From contig JAURVB010012387.1 of the NCBI GenBank assembly GCA_033002965.1, positions 92,807 to 156,806 on the forward strand: 64,000 nucleotides of DNA, written 5' to 3'. The translations under genes were made by a program, and so were the position numbers. The notes below the pieces were generated by a model. It saw only the letters and a program-made list of their open reading frames with translations, was not told the origin of the DNA and made no database searches. Below, in pieces: positions 36,901 through 47,910 of the stretch. The DNA comes from Piper betle. Lineage: Eukaryota > Streptophyta > Magnoliopsida > Piperales > Piperaceae. Positions within the stretch are counted from its first letter, which is position 1; each line of letters begins with the position of its first letter.

Positions 36901-38244
36901 GAAAAGTTAGTTTTCTTCGTAGATAACTGACGTTTACATGCTAGACGTGATAAATCACAATAAATTGCACCTTGTGGTGCCAGTATTAATTCCCAACTAA
37001 TCAAAATGCTATTAACTACATATATTTGGAGACTAAAGTATGCTGCTAGAGATGACAAATTGGCTTTTGAATATTTGACTCAATGTTCACTACTTCTACA
37101 ACAGGTCCAACTACTGCAATTTAGTAAAAGAAAAGGGTTTTATTTTTTTGACAAAGTAGCATGTCACACGAACGAAGTGCTACATGTGGAGGTAGTACTA
37201 ATGATCGATTAATCAAAATGCCAATTTATTAAATTACATCATTCCAACAGGTTGGTACCTCCAAAGTTCCTATTGTTTGTACTCTGAGTCTAAGAGATGC
37301 TAACAGAGTTGACACATTAATTAGTTTCGACTATTCAAACTAAACAGGCGTCCATTACTTTCAAGTATAGCGTAAAAATACAAAAACAAGAGTAGGAACA
37401 GAAATTATACCTGAAGCAGTATTTTACCCAGGGACATTCTCATCTGCCACCCACTGCTAAAGGACGCAACCAGCCGATCAGAATCCTCGGCGGCGGAGAA
37501 GCCAAGCTCCGGCATCATCTTCCTGATCTTCACCTCCACTTGGTCCAAGTCCACCGCCTGCGCCTTCCTCTGGAGCAAGTCGAGCTCGTCCAAGAGCCGA
37601 CCCATCATCCCCAAATCTTCCACCGACCTCTCGAGCGCCGCCTGCACCTTCTCCAACTTCTCGGCGACTTTCATGGCTTCCTCGAATGCACTAGCGAACT
37701 CCTCCTTCACCGTCCTGCTCGGGCATACCTCGAACTCCTGGCTCAAGAAGGAGATTTTCATGTTGGGCTTGGCCTTGATCACGTTCCCGGAGTCGGGCTC
37801 GTCCTGGCCGGCTATGATCCGGAGCTGGGTCGTCTTCCCGGCGCCATTGACGCCCACCAAACCCACCTTCTCCCCCTTCTTCACCTCCCAGCTCACGTCC
37901 TTGAGCACCGTCACCCCCTTGAAACTCTTGCTTATGTTTTCGAGTCGGACGCCGGACGAGACGCTCGACGCCCCGGAGGCGCTCTTCCCGCCGCCCCTCC
38001 GGGCCGGGCCGCCCTCGGCCGGCTCTGAGAACAGGGCCTCGATGTCGTCGGAGGCGGCGGAAGCCACAACGGTGTCGACGACGGCGGCAGGGCGGACAAG
38101 GGATGCCCTGGAGGCTACAGGCTTGGCGGCAAGGAAGGCGAATCGGGAGAACGGGGGAAGAGGGCGGCGGAGGCCGGGGACGATGGAGCCTGTTAAGAAG
38201 GGCGGGCAGAGGTGGAGGGTTTGAACCTTGGCGACTACCTCCAT
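33914..38244 (-). CDS. ABCF5: ABCF-type tandem ATP-binding protein (ABCF5/GCN5-like), nine exons, two frame breaks
   Basis: Exons on the minus strand are 38244-37411, 36765-36424, 36243-36104, 36025-35846, 35074-34919, 34691-34590, 34491-34363, 34193-34091 and 34009-33914. All introns are GT-AG and all junctions are phase 0. The ATG at 38244 (context GCGATGG) is the first in-frame ATG; the frame extends upstream only to a GTG at 38268. Allowing for the breaks the product is about 694 residues, the usual size for this clade. Residues 1 to about 55, rich in Arg, Pro and Ala, look like a plastid transit peptide (inferred). NBD1 has GVNGAGKTT (~131-139), FSSGWQMR and LLLLDEPTNHLD. NBD2 has GPNGCGKST, LLSGGEK and LLVLDEPTNHLD. 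The C-terminus is a charged coiled coil. ABCF proteins lack membrane segments and generally act on ribosomes; the substrate here is unknown. Exon 3 lacks 1 nt and exon 8 lacks 2 nt. Confidence 0.85.
34160..34168 (-). other. Frame break in ABCF exon 8
   Basis: Exon 8 (34193-34091) is 103 nt where 105 nt would keep the frame. YYLEKNLEARE is in frame, then after the GAGAG run (about 34166-34160) the frame shifts; ELDEKAPKVKAKSKMSK follows in the frame needed by exon 9. A missing GA dinucleotide in a short repeat explains it. Confidence 0.75.
36142..36164 (-). other. Frame break and premature stop in ABCF exon 3
   Basis: Exon 3 (36243-36104) is 140 nt; the homologous stretch needs 141 nt for its phase-0 junctions. 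The frame reads KFRFPER and is lost in a G run at 36164-36162, reaching TGA at 36144-36142. The expected RSGRSVIMVKNLEFGY follows in another frame. Read literally, the protein would end after about 425 residues and lose NBD2. Confidence 0.8.
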
Positions 38245-39535
38245 CGCCGCCGTCGCCGTGGCGGGCACAACCTCTCAATCAATCTGTTTGTGTGGGGTGT
38301 ATGAGAGAGGGGAGGAGATGGAGTGATTTCCTCTTAATTGACTATATCTTGCCAATATTTTTTTTCTAAGATATATATATATATATATATATATACTTAT
38401 TATATGTTATTATTACAAAATTGATTGGTAAATGTCATGCCAATGCGTGGCCAAGGTTGGATTGTTGTTTTCCTCCCAGATGAGGTGCTGTGGTTTCACT
38501 GGATGGAACTGTTACACGCGGTCATGGTTTATGGGCCGTTTTATGAACAATAGGAAAGATGGGGCTTGGGCAGCCATAAACCAAGTCCCCCTCCATTGTA
38601 TTATTTTCTTAGTCTTTTCTCTTTCCTTTTTTTTTCTTCAAATGCCATTTTTTCCATTATTACAAAAAAACATTTCTTTTCTTTTCTTCCACTACATGAA
38701 TAAATACACAAACTCGAAATTTATATTGCTTTTGGTGACAAAAATATATTACATATGAAAATGGAAACTTTTGATCCATTGTAATATCTTTTGGGAAAAA
38801 CATATCATAACAGAGGAAGATTTTTTCCCCAAAATTTAAATAAAAATTTGAGTTGTTATTTTTTAGATAGCGAGATTTGAGTTAATAAGTATGAAATTAT
38901 GTATCACAAGAATAGAGTTAGAAGTATTAGTTTCTTTAATGCAAAAATATATTTAGTTACAGGATAAATTTAAAATCAGCTTGTGAAGATACTAGATACA
39001 CCTAGGAACTCCTATACATCTATTTAAGGTAATATATGGACAGTTAGGTTACGAGCATAATTGGTTTATGACGAGTATTTCGTCAAATTTGAGAAAAAAA
39101 ATCCAAGTGATCTAAATATACGCATAGGATTACTTTCAGCTGATAGTTCTCATATCAACTTATCTTAAATTTGATGCTGAACAGCCTCGTATAAATTGTG
39201 ACACGGGTCTCTATCACCTGTCCACATAGGGTTTCTTTTTCTTTTTGGGTTCATTCATGCTTCTTAATTTTATTTAATTTTACTGCTGGCGATGAATTTG
39301 GCAGCGGAAGCCATACTAACTGACAGAGCGCGAGGCCAATATGCCTAGGCTAATATTGCGGCACCGAAAAGGAAATGGTGGCCGAAAAAATATCTTTTGA
39401 CAAAATCAACGGTGAGAGAAAAAATAAAATCACCGACAACAATCGCCCACAATAATTCCGACATATTCAGGAGTGGCAAAATGTAGGGATGATTGGGTGG
39501 CACTCTGAAATGGTATATGGGGTAGGTGGGTCTTG
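38245..39535. promoter_or_regulatory. Upstream region of the ABCF gene and intergenic AT-rich DNA
   Basis: The minus-strand ABCF 5' untranslated region and promoter should lie immediately above 38244. A (TA)n microsatellite at about 38371-38396, roughly 130 bp upstream of the ATG, could provide TATA-like sequence, but no core element can be assigned with confidence. Beyond about 38450 the region has no supportable gene; the 108-codon frame at 38432-38758 shows no domain. Confidence 0.35.
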
Positions 39536-41261
39536 TGTACAATCCGTGACTTGAGTCAGAGTTTTATATTAGCGAACTAGTCAATTTAATCGTCGATTTG
39601 AATTGAGTCAGCTTAATGAACCATGTGCTAAGTCGAAGCCAATCGTGAATTATGAGCGATGAGGGTTAAGTATACTCGAGCACAGATAAACATTGACAAG
39701 ACGGTAAAAAATGAGTTATCAGTGTACATGAAAGTATGCAGTATATTTTTTATATATTTTATCGTAGAAATATTTTAGGCAAAATAATGCATTAGGACGT
39801 TTAATAGGGCAGTTTGGGTAGTTTGGGTGGCCTATTAGTTATATTATATGTCATTGTGATGCTATAGTATGTATTATATTTTATGAATTTTTCCTTATTT
39901 TTTTGGATTTGTTTTAGAATTTATTACGAATTAATTATTATTTTTGTCTCGAGTCGGAGCCGAGTCAACTTTTATTTATGATATCGCCATTGACGCATTT
40001 CTTCTCCACCCGACACCTTCCCCCTCCAAACCTTGCCACCACCCCTGTGCTCGCCTCTGACACCGCCTTTGGCTCCCACCCCGGCGCCGATTGACACTTC
40101 CGGTCACCGTTAGAACATTGCCAACCATTCCCCCATCATTCGGCTGTCGCCTAGCCTCCTTGATGTGATGAAGCGGCTGCGACCGTGCCACGCTCCCATC
40201 ACCGATCTCGCCACTAGCGATCGTCGCCACCGTCATCCACTTGCCGCCTCGACGTTGTCGACCTTTCCATGACCTTCCCTGACCGGAGTAGAGCCCAGTA
40301 CCGTCCATCCCTGCCGAATCTCGTCACCCTACCACCGACTGCCCCTATTTTGCCTTTTCGGCTAGCCGTTGCCTCCACTGACCACGTCGACATCATAGAC
40401 GTGTCAGGCTCACAAAGCCAATGCCAATGGTACCCCATGCCACCACTATCCCGCCAGTAGCCATTGTGGCAATAGTTGCTAAAAAATCGTCGGAAGGTGG
40501 CCGAAAAACCATGGGAAAACCATCAAAACTGCCAAAAAATCAGATACACTAGATTTCACCGGATCTTTCGCCAAGTTCATTCAGTCGAACCCGATTGAAC
40601 TTTAGATGCTGTCAAGCCCCAAATTCAAGCTTCGAGACATGCAACGAAACCCTAGTCGTCGCCAATTACTGACGATGTGAGGTATAATTTCCTTTGATTT
40701 AATTATTTAAAATCGATGATTGTTAGAATAACATGTTAGGACGGATGAGTTGACACTCTAGATATTTTTATTAAAAATAAAACAATAAAACATGAATTGC
40801 CTGATTGAAGTGTATTAAAACAGATGCTAAGGAACTAATTAGGTAAATGAAGTAATTATCGTAATCTAATGCAACATAGAGTAGGAAAATTTATGTGTGA
40901 TTGATGTATGATATGGTGTGTGTATGCTATAGGATGTTTGATGCATCATTCAGTTAGTGGGCGTTAGCTTTTAGTGCATCATTCAATTAGTCTCTTGTAT
41001 GTTTCATTTTCAAAATAGATATTTCTTTTGAACATTTAGTTTGTTTGGTTTGTTTGTTTACTTGTTTGTACATCATGGCATGCAGGCACTACAACATTAG
41101 AACCCAAGAATCTCATCCATTCTTTGCATGCTGCATCATCATCTTGGGACGCCGAAGGTAGATCTCGGTCGGCTTAACCGAATCAAGTAGATTAGCGAAT
41201 GGTTCAGTCACCAGTACCATTTCCAAGTTGGTTCATGGGTTAACCGAAATGGGGTGTTATA
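39536..41261 (+). repeat. 5' LTR (LTR A) with internal deletion
   Basis: Begins TGTACAATCCGTGAC and ends GGGGTGTTATA. It is collinear with the 3' LTR except that about 1.13 kb (50141 to about 51275 of the 3' LTR) is absent here, the break lying near 40975-41000. The missing stretch does exist in the solo LTR A copies at 17880-27459, so this is a deletion here and not an insertion in the 3' LTR. It contains the GC-rich block at 39970-40490. Confidence 0.85.
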
Positions 41262-41265
41262 GAAG

Positions 41266-41277
41266 TGGTATTAGAGC
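41266..41277 (+). other. Primer-binding site
   Basis: TGGTATTAGAGC, four bases after the LTR end, matches the complement of initiator tRNA-Met (TGGTATCAGAGC) at 11 of 12 positions. It marks the start of minus-strand cDNA synthesis and fixes the right end of the 5' LTR. Confidence 0.85.
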
Positions 41278-41689
41278 TAACTCTTAGTTGATTAATATGG
41301 TAGATGCATTACACGTTACATGTATGCGAAAGCTGCTCTGAGCTGTACCGACAGGTATTTTTCATTCTTAATATTTTTGGTTTGCAGATTTTTTGACTAA
41401 ATAGTGGTGTGACTGGGTGATCAGATTAGAGTAGGGAGTACTAGGAGGATGGTGAGTGAGAGTAGTAGGATGCTGATCTAGGCCCCATCCCCTCCATTGC
41501 CCAGATAGGAGAGTCCCGACCGTGGTCATAGTGATGTAGCCTCTAGTCAATCAAGGACCATAGTGCCACCAGAAGGGGTCATTGTGTCAGTTTCAGTTAG
41601 TCGACGCAGTGAAAGCCATTAGTGAGATGGTCACTATGATAGTCATTGTAGTAGAAGCAGTCGACAAGAGAGGGATGCACTCGACAAGA

Positions 41690-43496
41690 GATGGATGCAG
41701 TGATTGCCAGGTTAGCTGAAGTTCAGATACAAATGCAACAAAATCAAGAGGAATTCAGGAGAGGCTGAGGCAAATAGCTCTTTCGGTAGCCAAAGTTGAG
41801 AAAAGACTAGTAGTGGATGAAGAGGCACGAGGAGAGCCAGCAGTTCCCATGGACCCTTCGCCGCTGCTTCCTCCACCATTGCAATAGAGGGCTACACCAA
41901 CTAGGGATGTAAACAAGTCAAACCTACTCACAAGCATTTTACATTCGGCTCGATTCAACTTGAACTTGTGCTCGTTAATTTCGTATTCGAAAAAATACTT
42001 GGCTCGAAATGGATAACTCGTTGAACAACGAACGAAGATTGATCTAAGGAGTGCTCAGCTCGGCTTGGCTACAAACTTGAGCTCGATGTGTTCAAACTCA
42101 AAAAATACTCGGCTCGACTTGGCTTGTCAATCTATTGAGGCCATATTGAACTTCTATAGTGTTAGAAAGAAAATTTTGATCCTATATAAGTCGAGCACGA
42201 GCCAAGCACAAACATTGGCTTGGCTCGAGCTCAGCTTGAAAACATAGTGAGCCGAACATGTGCCAAGCCCAAACACCATGAATTTTGAGTGAGCTTGGCT
42301 CGACCCATAATACATCAAGCTCATCAAGCACTCAAACAAGCTCAAACATGCTTGCCAAAAATCAGGTCAAATTCAAAAACATCCTTGCTCGGCTCGATTC
42401 GTCTCATTTACACACCTAACTCTAATAACGACACCTTTATTTGCCCCATTTCAGGTGAGAATGAGACCAGATGTCAGTGGACCCGCCATAGGAGGTAGCG
42501 GGCAGACTGCAGGTGAAAGTGGAGCTGTAGGATGTGATAGTGTACCAGCAGGTACAAGACCACAGTTTCCACCGTATGAGCTAGGAGAAGGATCAAATAG
42601 ATCAGTGGATGCCAAGAATCTGGAGCTGTGGCAGTATGAAAGGTTCGTGAAGAATAGTGGACGACCTTTCTTTGGGAAGTTGGATGTAGAAGAGGCATTC
42701 CTGTGGATATCATCAACCATAGTAGTGTTTGGTAGTATGGGTTGCTCGATGGAGTATAGAGTATGCATTATTACAAGGGCATTCCAGGATGAAGCTAGAA
42801 TATGGTGGGATTCAACGTAGAATTCCACATTTGCTCACTGTCAACCCTAGGACATCACTTGGGAGGAATTCATAGCAAAATTCAATGGAAAGTACTTTCT
42901 GTCAAATGTCAGGAAGAGTAAGGAGCAGGAATTCCATACCTTGAGGCAAGGACCCATGACGGTGGTGCAATATGAGACTAGGTTTAGAGCTCTGGAGAAA
43001 TTTGCACCAGATTTGGTCCCCAACCGAAGGAAGAAAGATAGAAAAATTTTATGAAGTACTCAATCATGAGATTAGGATGGTCTATTTGGATAGAAAATTT
43101 GCTTGCTTCGTTGATGTTGTGAGAGCTGTAGGCGAGGCAGAGTGTTTGCTAGACCTTGCTTGAGATTTTGACCATAGGCAGCAACATCCAAGGCAGTATC
43201 ATCTAGAGTATGGAGCACAACAGAGATATCGAATAGGCACAATAGTTGCCATGAGGGCTATGTATATCCAAGTTCAAGGCAAGAGAGCACCTTTTTGTCA
43301 AAATTACCAACGTCATCATGGAGTTGAATGCGGAGTAGGAACAAATGCTTGTTATAGTTGCAGTCAGCAAATACATCAAGCCGCAGATTGTAGTGTAGGC
43401 ACTAGGGTATGCTCTAGTTGCAGTCAGGCAAGGCATAAAGCCACAACTTGTCTAACTGGCCAGATCCAGCGGTTGATCCTCCCCGTGCCTCCATAG
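41690..43496 (+). pseudogene. Tekay gag remnant
   Basis: A possible start (MDAVIARLAEVQIQMQQNQ, about 41692) is cut by a MITE-like insertion at 41903. The frame resumes at 42455-42820 with a capsid-like region (AFQDEARIWWDS), then after a stop WEEFIAKFNGKYFLSNVRKSKEQEF and VVQYETRFRALEKFAP, the conserved retrotransposon-gag segment. The C-terminal part (43251-43496) has CYSCSQQIHQAADC and CSSCSQARHKATTC, both good CX2CX4HX4C zinc knuckles, preceded by a degenerate third (CQNYQRHHGVEC). Several stops and shifts make it inactive. Confidence 0.85.
41903..42417. mobile_element. MITE-like insertion, AGCTCG-rich
   Basis: A 515-bp segment begins AGGGATGTAAACAAG and ends CTCATTTACACACCT, imperfect terminal inverted repeats. 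Its interior is rich in GGCTCG and AGCTCG. This matches a pattern common in plants of non-autonomous elements starting AGGGGTGTAAACGAGC (known by general recollection, not searched). It interrupts gag of the Tekay element. The target duplication is unclear; only AACT is shared at the two edges. It has no coding capacity. Confidence 0.65.
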
Positions 43497-43609
43497 AGAC
43501 TTGCACTCCTAGCTTCCCAATAGCAACCACAGTAGAGAGGCCAACAAGACCAAGGTCAAGGCTAGACAGCAAAGGGGTAGGCAACATGCACCACTAGCTT
43601 AGAATGAGG

Positions 43610-44150
43610 CTGCATCACCCGCAACACTCCTAGTAGGCTTTGTACTTACATGAGTCTTATTTGATTCTGGCTGCATACACTCATTTATTTTGTACACACA
43701 CACAACTAGAATTGGATGTAAGATAGAAGAGTTAGGACTTTCACTATTAATGTACACTCCCACCAATAGTGTGATAGCTACGAAGCGAGTGTGTTCATAT
43801 TGTCCTTGTTGAGATTCAACAGTGACAACTTGTAGCTGATTTGATATTGTTCAAGCTACAAGAATTTGATGTGATATTTGGAGTGAACTGGAAGTCCAAG
43901 CAAGGAGCCTTGATAGATTGCTGAAAAAAGACAATAACTTTCCGCCACAGAAGAGCACCGCTTTCTCTTCTAAGGTTAGGGTAGAGATAGAGAACAAGGA
44001 TAGATATCCTATCAAAATGCAGTGAGACAGCTAAGACAGAGGTAGTGAACTGATAATGGCAGCGTTAGTTTTGGCTAAGCTAGTGTGGTTCAGGGGACAA
44101 GCTCGAGCATTGTGGAGATTCCAGTGGTTAGAGAATTCCCATAGGAGATT
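43610..44150 (+). pseudogene. Tekay protease remnant and linker
   Basis: Translation near 43655 gives VLFDSGCIHSFI, the retropepsin active site (family form D-S-G-A/C-T-H-S-F). Later fragments such as FDIVQATRI and IWSELEV fit the protease C-terminus in broken form. Stops are frequent. Confidence 0.65.
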
Positions 44151-45000
44151 ATTGGATTGCCGCTAGACAGAGAGGTAGACCTTTCCATCGAGCTGATGCC
44201 TGGAATAACACCAATTTCTAGGGCTCTGTATTGGATGACACCTCTTGAGCTCAAGGAACTCAAGGAACAGTTAGAGACACTATTGGATCAAGGATTCATC
44301 AGACCGAGTGTTTCCCCATGGTGCACCAGTGTTATTCATGAGGAAAAAGGATGGAAGCACGCGTATATGCATCGATTACAGGATGCTAAACCATGCAGAC
44401 CATTAAGAGCAGATACCCCCTTCCTTGCATTAATGACCTATTTGGTCAGTTGAGCTCAACAGTCATCTTCTCGAAGATTGATTTGAGGTCAGAATACTAC
44501 CAGTTGAGGATTAGAGAAGAAGACATTCCGAAGACTGTATTCAGGACCATATATGGACACTACGATGTTTTTGGTCATGTCTTTTGGATTTACCAATGCT
44601 CTCAGCAGCATTTATGGATTTGATGAACAAAGTGTTCAATCCATATTTTGACCAGTTTGTGATCGTCTTTGTAGACAACATACTAGTATACTCTTCATCA
44701 AGATAAGAGCATGACCAACATCTGAAGATAGTGTTGCAGACGCTGAGAGAGCATTGGTTGTACAGGAAATTTTTGAAGTGTAGTTTATGGTTGTTAGAGG
44801 TGAACTTTCTTGGCCATATCATCTTCAGCATCAGGCATGTCAGTAGACCTAGCTAAGATAGAAGCAGTAGTACAGTGGGAATAGCCAAAGACACCTACAG
44901 AGGTTTGGAGTTTCCTAGGCCTAGCTGGGTACTATAGATGGTTTATTTAGGGTTTCTCTTCCATAGCAGCCCCTCTTACATGGCTGACTAGGAAGGAGGA
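44151..45000 (+). pseudogene. Tekay reverse transcriptase remnant
   Basis: Pieces in order are [55 protein letters not shown], then after a frameshift near 44575 [17 protein letters not shown]. The catalytic motif reads FVDN (GTAGACAAC at 44671-44679) where the family has Asp-Asp, so the second catalytic Asp is Asn. Further frameshifts follow near 44360 and 44700. It is inactive on several counts. Confidence 0.88.
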
Positions 45001-45480
45001 ATGGTTCAAATGGATGGAGGAATGTGAGCAGAGTTTCAGGACGCTGAAGGAGAGATTGACTTCGGCGCCCATCCTCACATTGCCTGAGGGACACGAGGAT
45101 TTTGTAGTTTACACAGATGCCTCCAAAATTGGACTAGGTTGTGTTTTGATGCAGAAGGATAAGGTTATAGCTTATGCATCTCGCCAACTCAAGGTGCATG
45201 AGCATAACTATCCTACACATGACCTGGAGCTTGCAGTAGTCATATTTGCACTCAGACTATGGAGGCACTACTTGTATGGAATATCTTTCAGACTTTTGAC
45301 AGATCATTAGAGTCTGAAATATATCTTGACACAGAAGGATTTGAACAACAGACAAAGAAGATGCTTAGAGACGTTAGCAGATTACGAGATTGACATAGCG
45401 TAGCACGAGGGTAAAGCGAATGTGGTAGCAGATGCGTTGAGTAGGAAGCCAGGAGTTTCATACTCTGTCAGGATTGGCAA
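45001..45480 (+). pseudogene. Tekay RNase H remnant
   Basis: The open stretch 45014-45310 contains [34 protein letters not shown] (first Asp), [21 protein letters not shown] (Glu) and FRLLTDH (Asp). A stop replaces the next residue at 45308. Beyond it come RRCLETLADYEIDIA and KANVVADALSRKPG, the usual end of this domain. This is the best-preserved enzyme segment of the element. Confidence 0.88.
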
Positions 45481-45699
45481 CAGTGTCAGTGACTTAGTAA
45501 ACTACGGGCTAGAGATAGTTGGTTGGAATGATGGCGTCAACTAAACCATTCAGCCAAGTGTACTTGAGCAGATTAGGATTGCACAGGAAGCAGATCCATA
45601 ATTGAAGCGGTGGTTGGAATAAGGAACACATCAAGAATTAGTCAGAGATGCAGATGGGTTGGTCAGACTGAGAGGTTGACTCTTTGTCCCAAATGTTCT

Positions 45700-46065
45700 A
45701 GAGTGTCCTAGACTTCAAAGTACGATTCTTCATGAAGCTCACACGTCGAGATGCTCAGTGCATCCAGGTGGAGTGAAGATGTACCACAATGTCCGACGAA
45801 CATATTGGTGGCCAAGAATGAAGAGAGAGGTATACGACGCAGTTGCCAGATGTTTGGTGTGCTTGCAAGTGAAAGCCGAGCATGTACACCCAGCTGGAAC
45901 CCTAAAGCCATTGGAAACCCAAGTGTGGAAGTGTGAGAGCATAGCGTACGACTTTGTAGTCAGTTTACCTAGGACCCGCCTACTAAAGGATGCAGTATGG
46001 GTCATAGTAGATCGATTCACAAAGAGTGCACACTTCATACAAATTAGGAAGGAATATGTAAAGAC

Positions 46066-46068
<3 letters not shown>
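45700..46068 (+). pseudogene. Tekay integrase, N-terminal part
   Basis: In the frame at 45758-46066, HPGGVKMYHNVRRTYWWPRM and CLVCLQVKAEH form the HHCC zinc-binding module. AYDFVVSLPRT with VIVDRFTKSAHFI follows as the start of the catalytic core; the first catalytic Asp lies in this part. The frame then runs into a TA microsatellite and foreign sequence, so the second Asp and the Glu are lost. Confidence 0.85.
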
Positions 46069-46102
<34 letters not shown>

Positions 46103-47910
46103 TTTGATTCGGTCGGAGAAGGATCGAACGTTGGAGAATTATTATTATTATTTATAATATATTTTCTACCCCGGTTAAATGAAATATGGTGTTGGGGTGG
46201 TTTCCCATACTCTAGCCGTCATTTTCATTTTATATTTTGAGAGGGGACGTTCACCTAACCCTAGCCACCTTCATTCTCTCATCTTCTTCTCCTCTGCCGA
46301 AGCCGGCTTCTTCCTTGCTTTGGTATTCTTCACATCTCTCTATTCTTAATGTTCATGCATTCATATTTTGAATTGATAATAAGCTTGATAATCATAAGAA
46401 TTAAAGTCTCAAATCAACAAGAAAGAAAAAAACTAAACTAAAAACTGAATCCCATCCATGGCCGATGAGTCTGAAATTTTGGCAAGATGGGTGATTGTAA
46501 ACAAGAATTTCAAGGCAGCCCTCACACCCCCGACGGCCTCTCTGGCTGCTAGGTCGAAGGGGTGGCGTTGCCTTGTCTCTGGCTTCTGATGGGTAGCAGA
46601 ATTACACCTGTTAGTGGGTGGAATTGCAAGGGGGACAAAGGTGGTGGCATTCCTCTGAAACAGATCGCTGTCATGGCAGCTTTAGAGGGTAGACGCCGGT
46701 TGTTCTTCATCGACAACATCAGGGGTCCATTGCAACAAATCCTGCCACCTGCACAAGCCACTATAGACATCCTTCTTGCCAGAATTCATGGCGGCGAAGG
46801 TTCAGATGTGGGAGAACAATCCTCTTCCCTGCGTCGTCCAAAAGTGGCCGAACTTCCTGTTTTGATGCCGGCCTGAGGTAGCTAAACCTCTGAATTGGAG
46901 CAAGGTGCAAGAAAGAAGTGGTCTTAAGGCTAGGAGAAGAAGGACAAGTCTGGTTTGGTGCAAGGATGGACTTTGGAGGAGAGAAGAACATGGGGAAGAA
47001 GAAGATGGCAATTTTGTAAATTATGTTTGGCTCAATACGGCTATAAGTTAAAAAATAATAATACTAACTCGTAATAAATATTTAAAAATAATTATTCTAA
47101 TGGGTTATGGGTTAAAGTTGCTAAACTAATAAATTGTTGTGCGAAATCGTCATAAGTAATAAAATACGGTAATGGTAAACTGTAGATAATTAATTGGCGC
47201 ACTACAAGCGATTAATTTAAATCGGATGGTTATAAGTAATAAATAAAATAAAGATTTTACCTTTATCATATTAAATTTAATACTAGGTAAATAAAGTGAT
47301 TATTTTAACAATGAGTTAATAAGGTAGAAAATGAGTTATTAAACTATAATCGTGTAAAAAGAACTTAAATAGCATAATGAAAATAAATAAGGTTCGGAAC
47401 TTTATTGAGTTGAATAATTTAAAATAATTGTATTAGTAATATCTTTGAATTAGGATAATACAAATCATTTAAATAAGTTAATTGAATGACTTAATTAAGT
47501 GAATTGCTATTAATGATGATAATGATTAAAGATTAAAACCGTAAATTAAATCGCCAAGATCGAGGTTAAGTAATTATCATCTCAAAGAAAAATATACTAA
47601 TAATAGTAATAAAATAATTTTTTATAAGTTAATAATTATTTTATCATTTGTGAAGTGTGAATTATGATTTAGATAATTAATTTCAAATTTAAAGTAGTAC
47701 TTAAATGATTATGTCACATGAATAATTTAATATTTAATATTGTTGAATGTTGAATGTTTTATGTTGTTGAATTTTAATAATGATATATGTTAGTCATTTA
47801 GTTGCATGCATTTCTACTTGAATAAAATTATACTCATGTATAATTTTATGTTCTCGTTTACATTAGGATTGTTGGTCACGGTTGCAAGTTCACTTACAAA
47901 CTATCCAAGT
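46069..47910 (-). repeat. Insertion within integrase: probable minus-strand LTR fragment
   Basis: About 1.84 kb of non-integrase sequence separates the two halves of the core. It starts with a (TA)n run (46069 to about 46101). The GC-richer block at 46440-47000, followed by GCAATTTTGTAAATTATG and an AT-rich tail, has the order seen in minus-strand LTRs of families A and B (compare 21300-21480). It replaces roughly 75 codons of the core, so a deletion accompanied or followed the insertion. No target duplication could be identified. Confidence 0.55.

Noticed and set aside
38245..38268. An upstream start of the ABCF protein at 38268
   Set aside because: The codon there is GTG, not ATG; the first in-frame ATG is at 38244 in a good initiation context.
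37540..38369. Long plus-strand frames opposite ABCF exon 1 and a second minus frame (37691-38278)
   Set aside because: They are antisense or frame-shifted shadows of the very GC-rich exon 1; only the 38244-37411 frame carries Walker A and the ABCF signature.
42451..42828. A 125-codon minus-strand frame
   Set aside because: It is antisense to the gag capsid region, which is recognised on the plus strand.
45739..46038. A 99-codon minus-strand frame
   Set aside because: It is antisense to the integrase zinc-binding and early core region.
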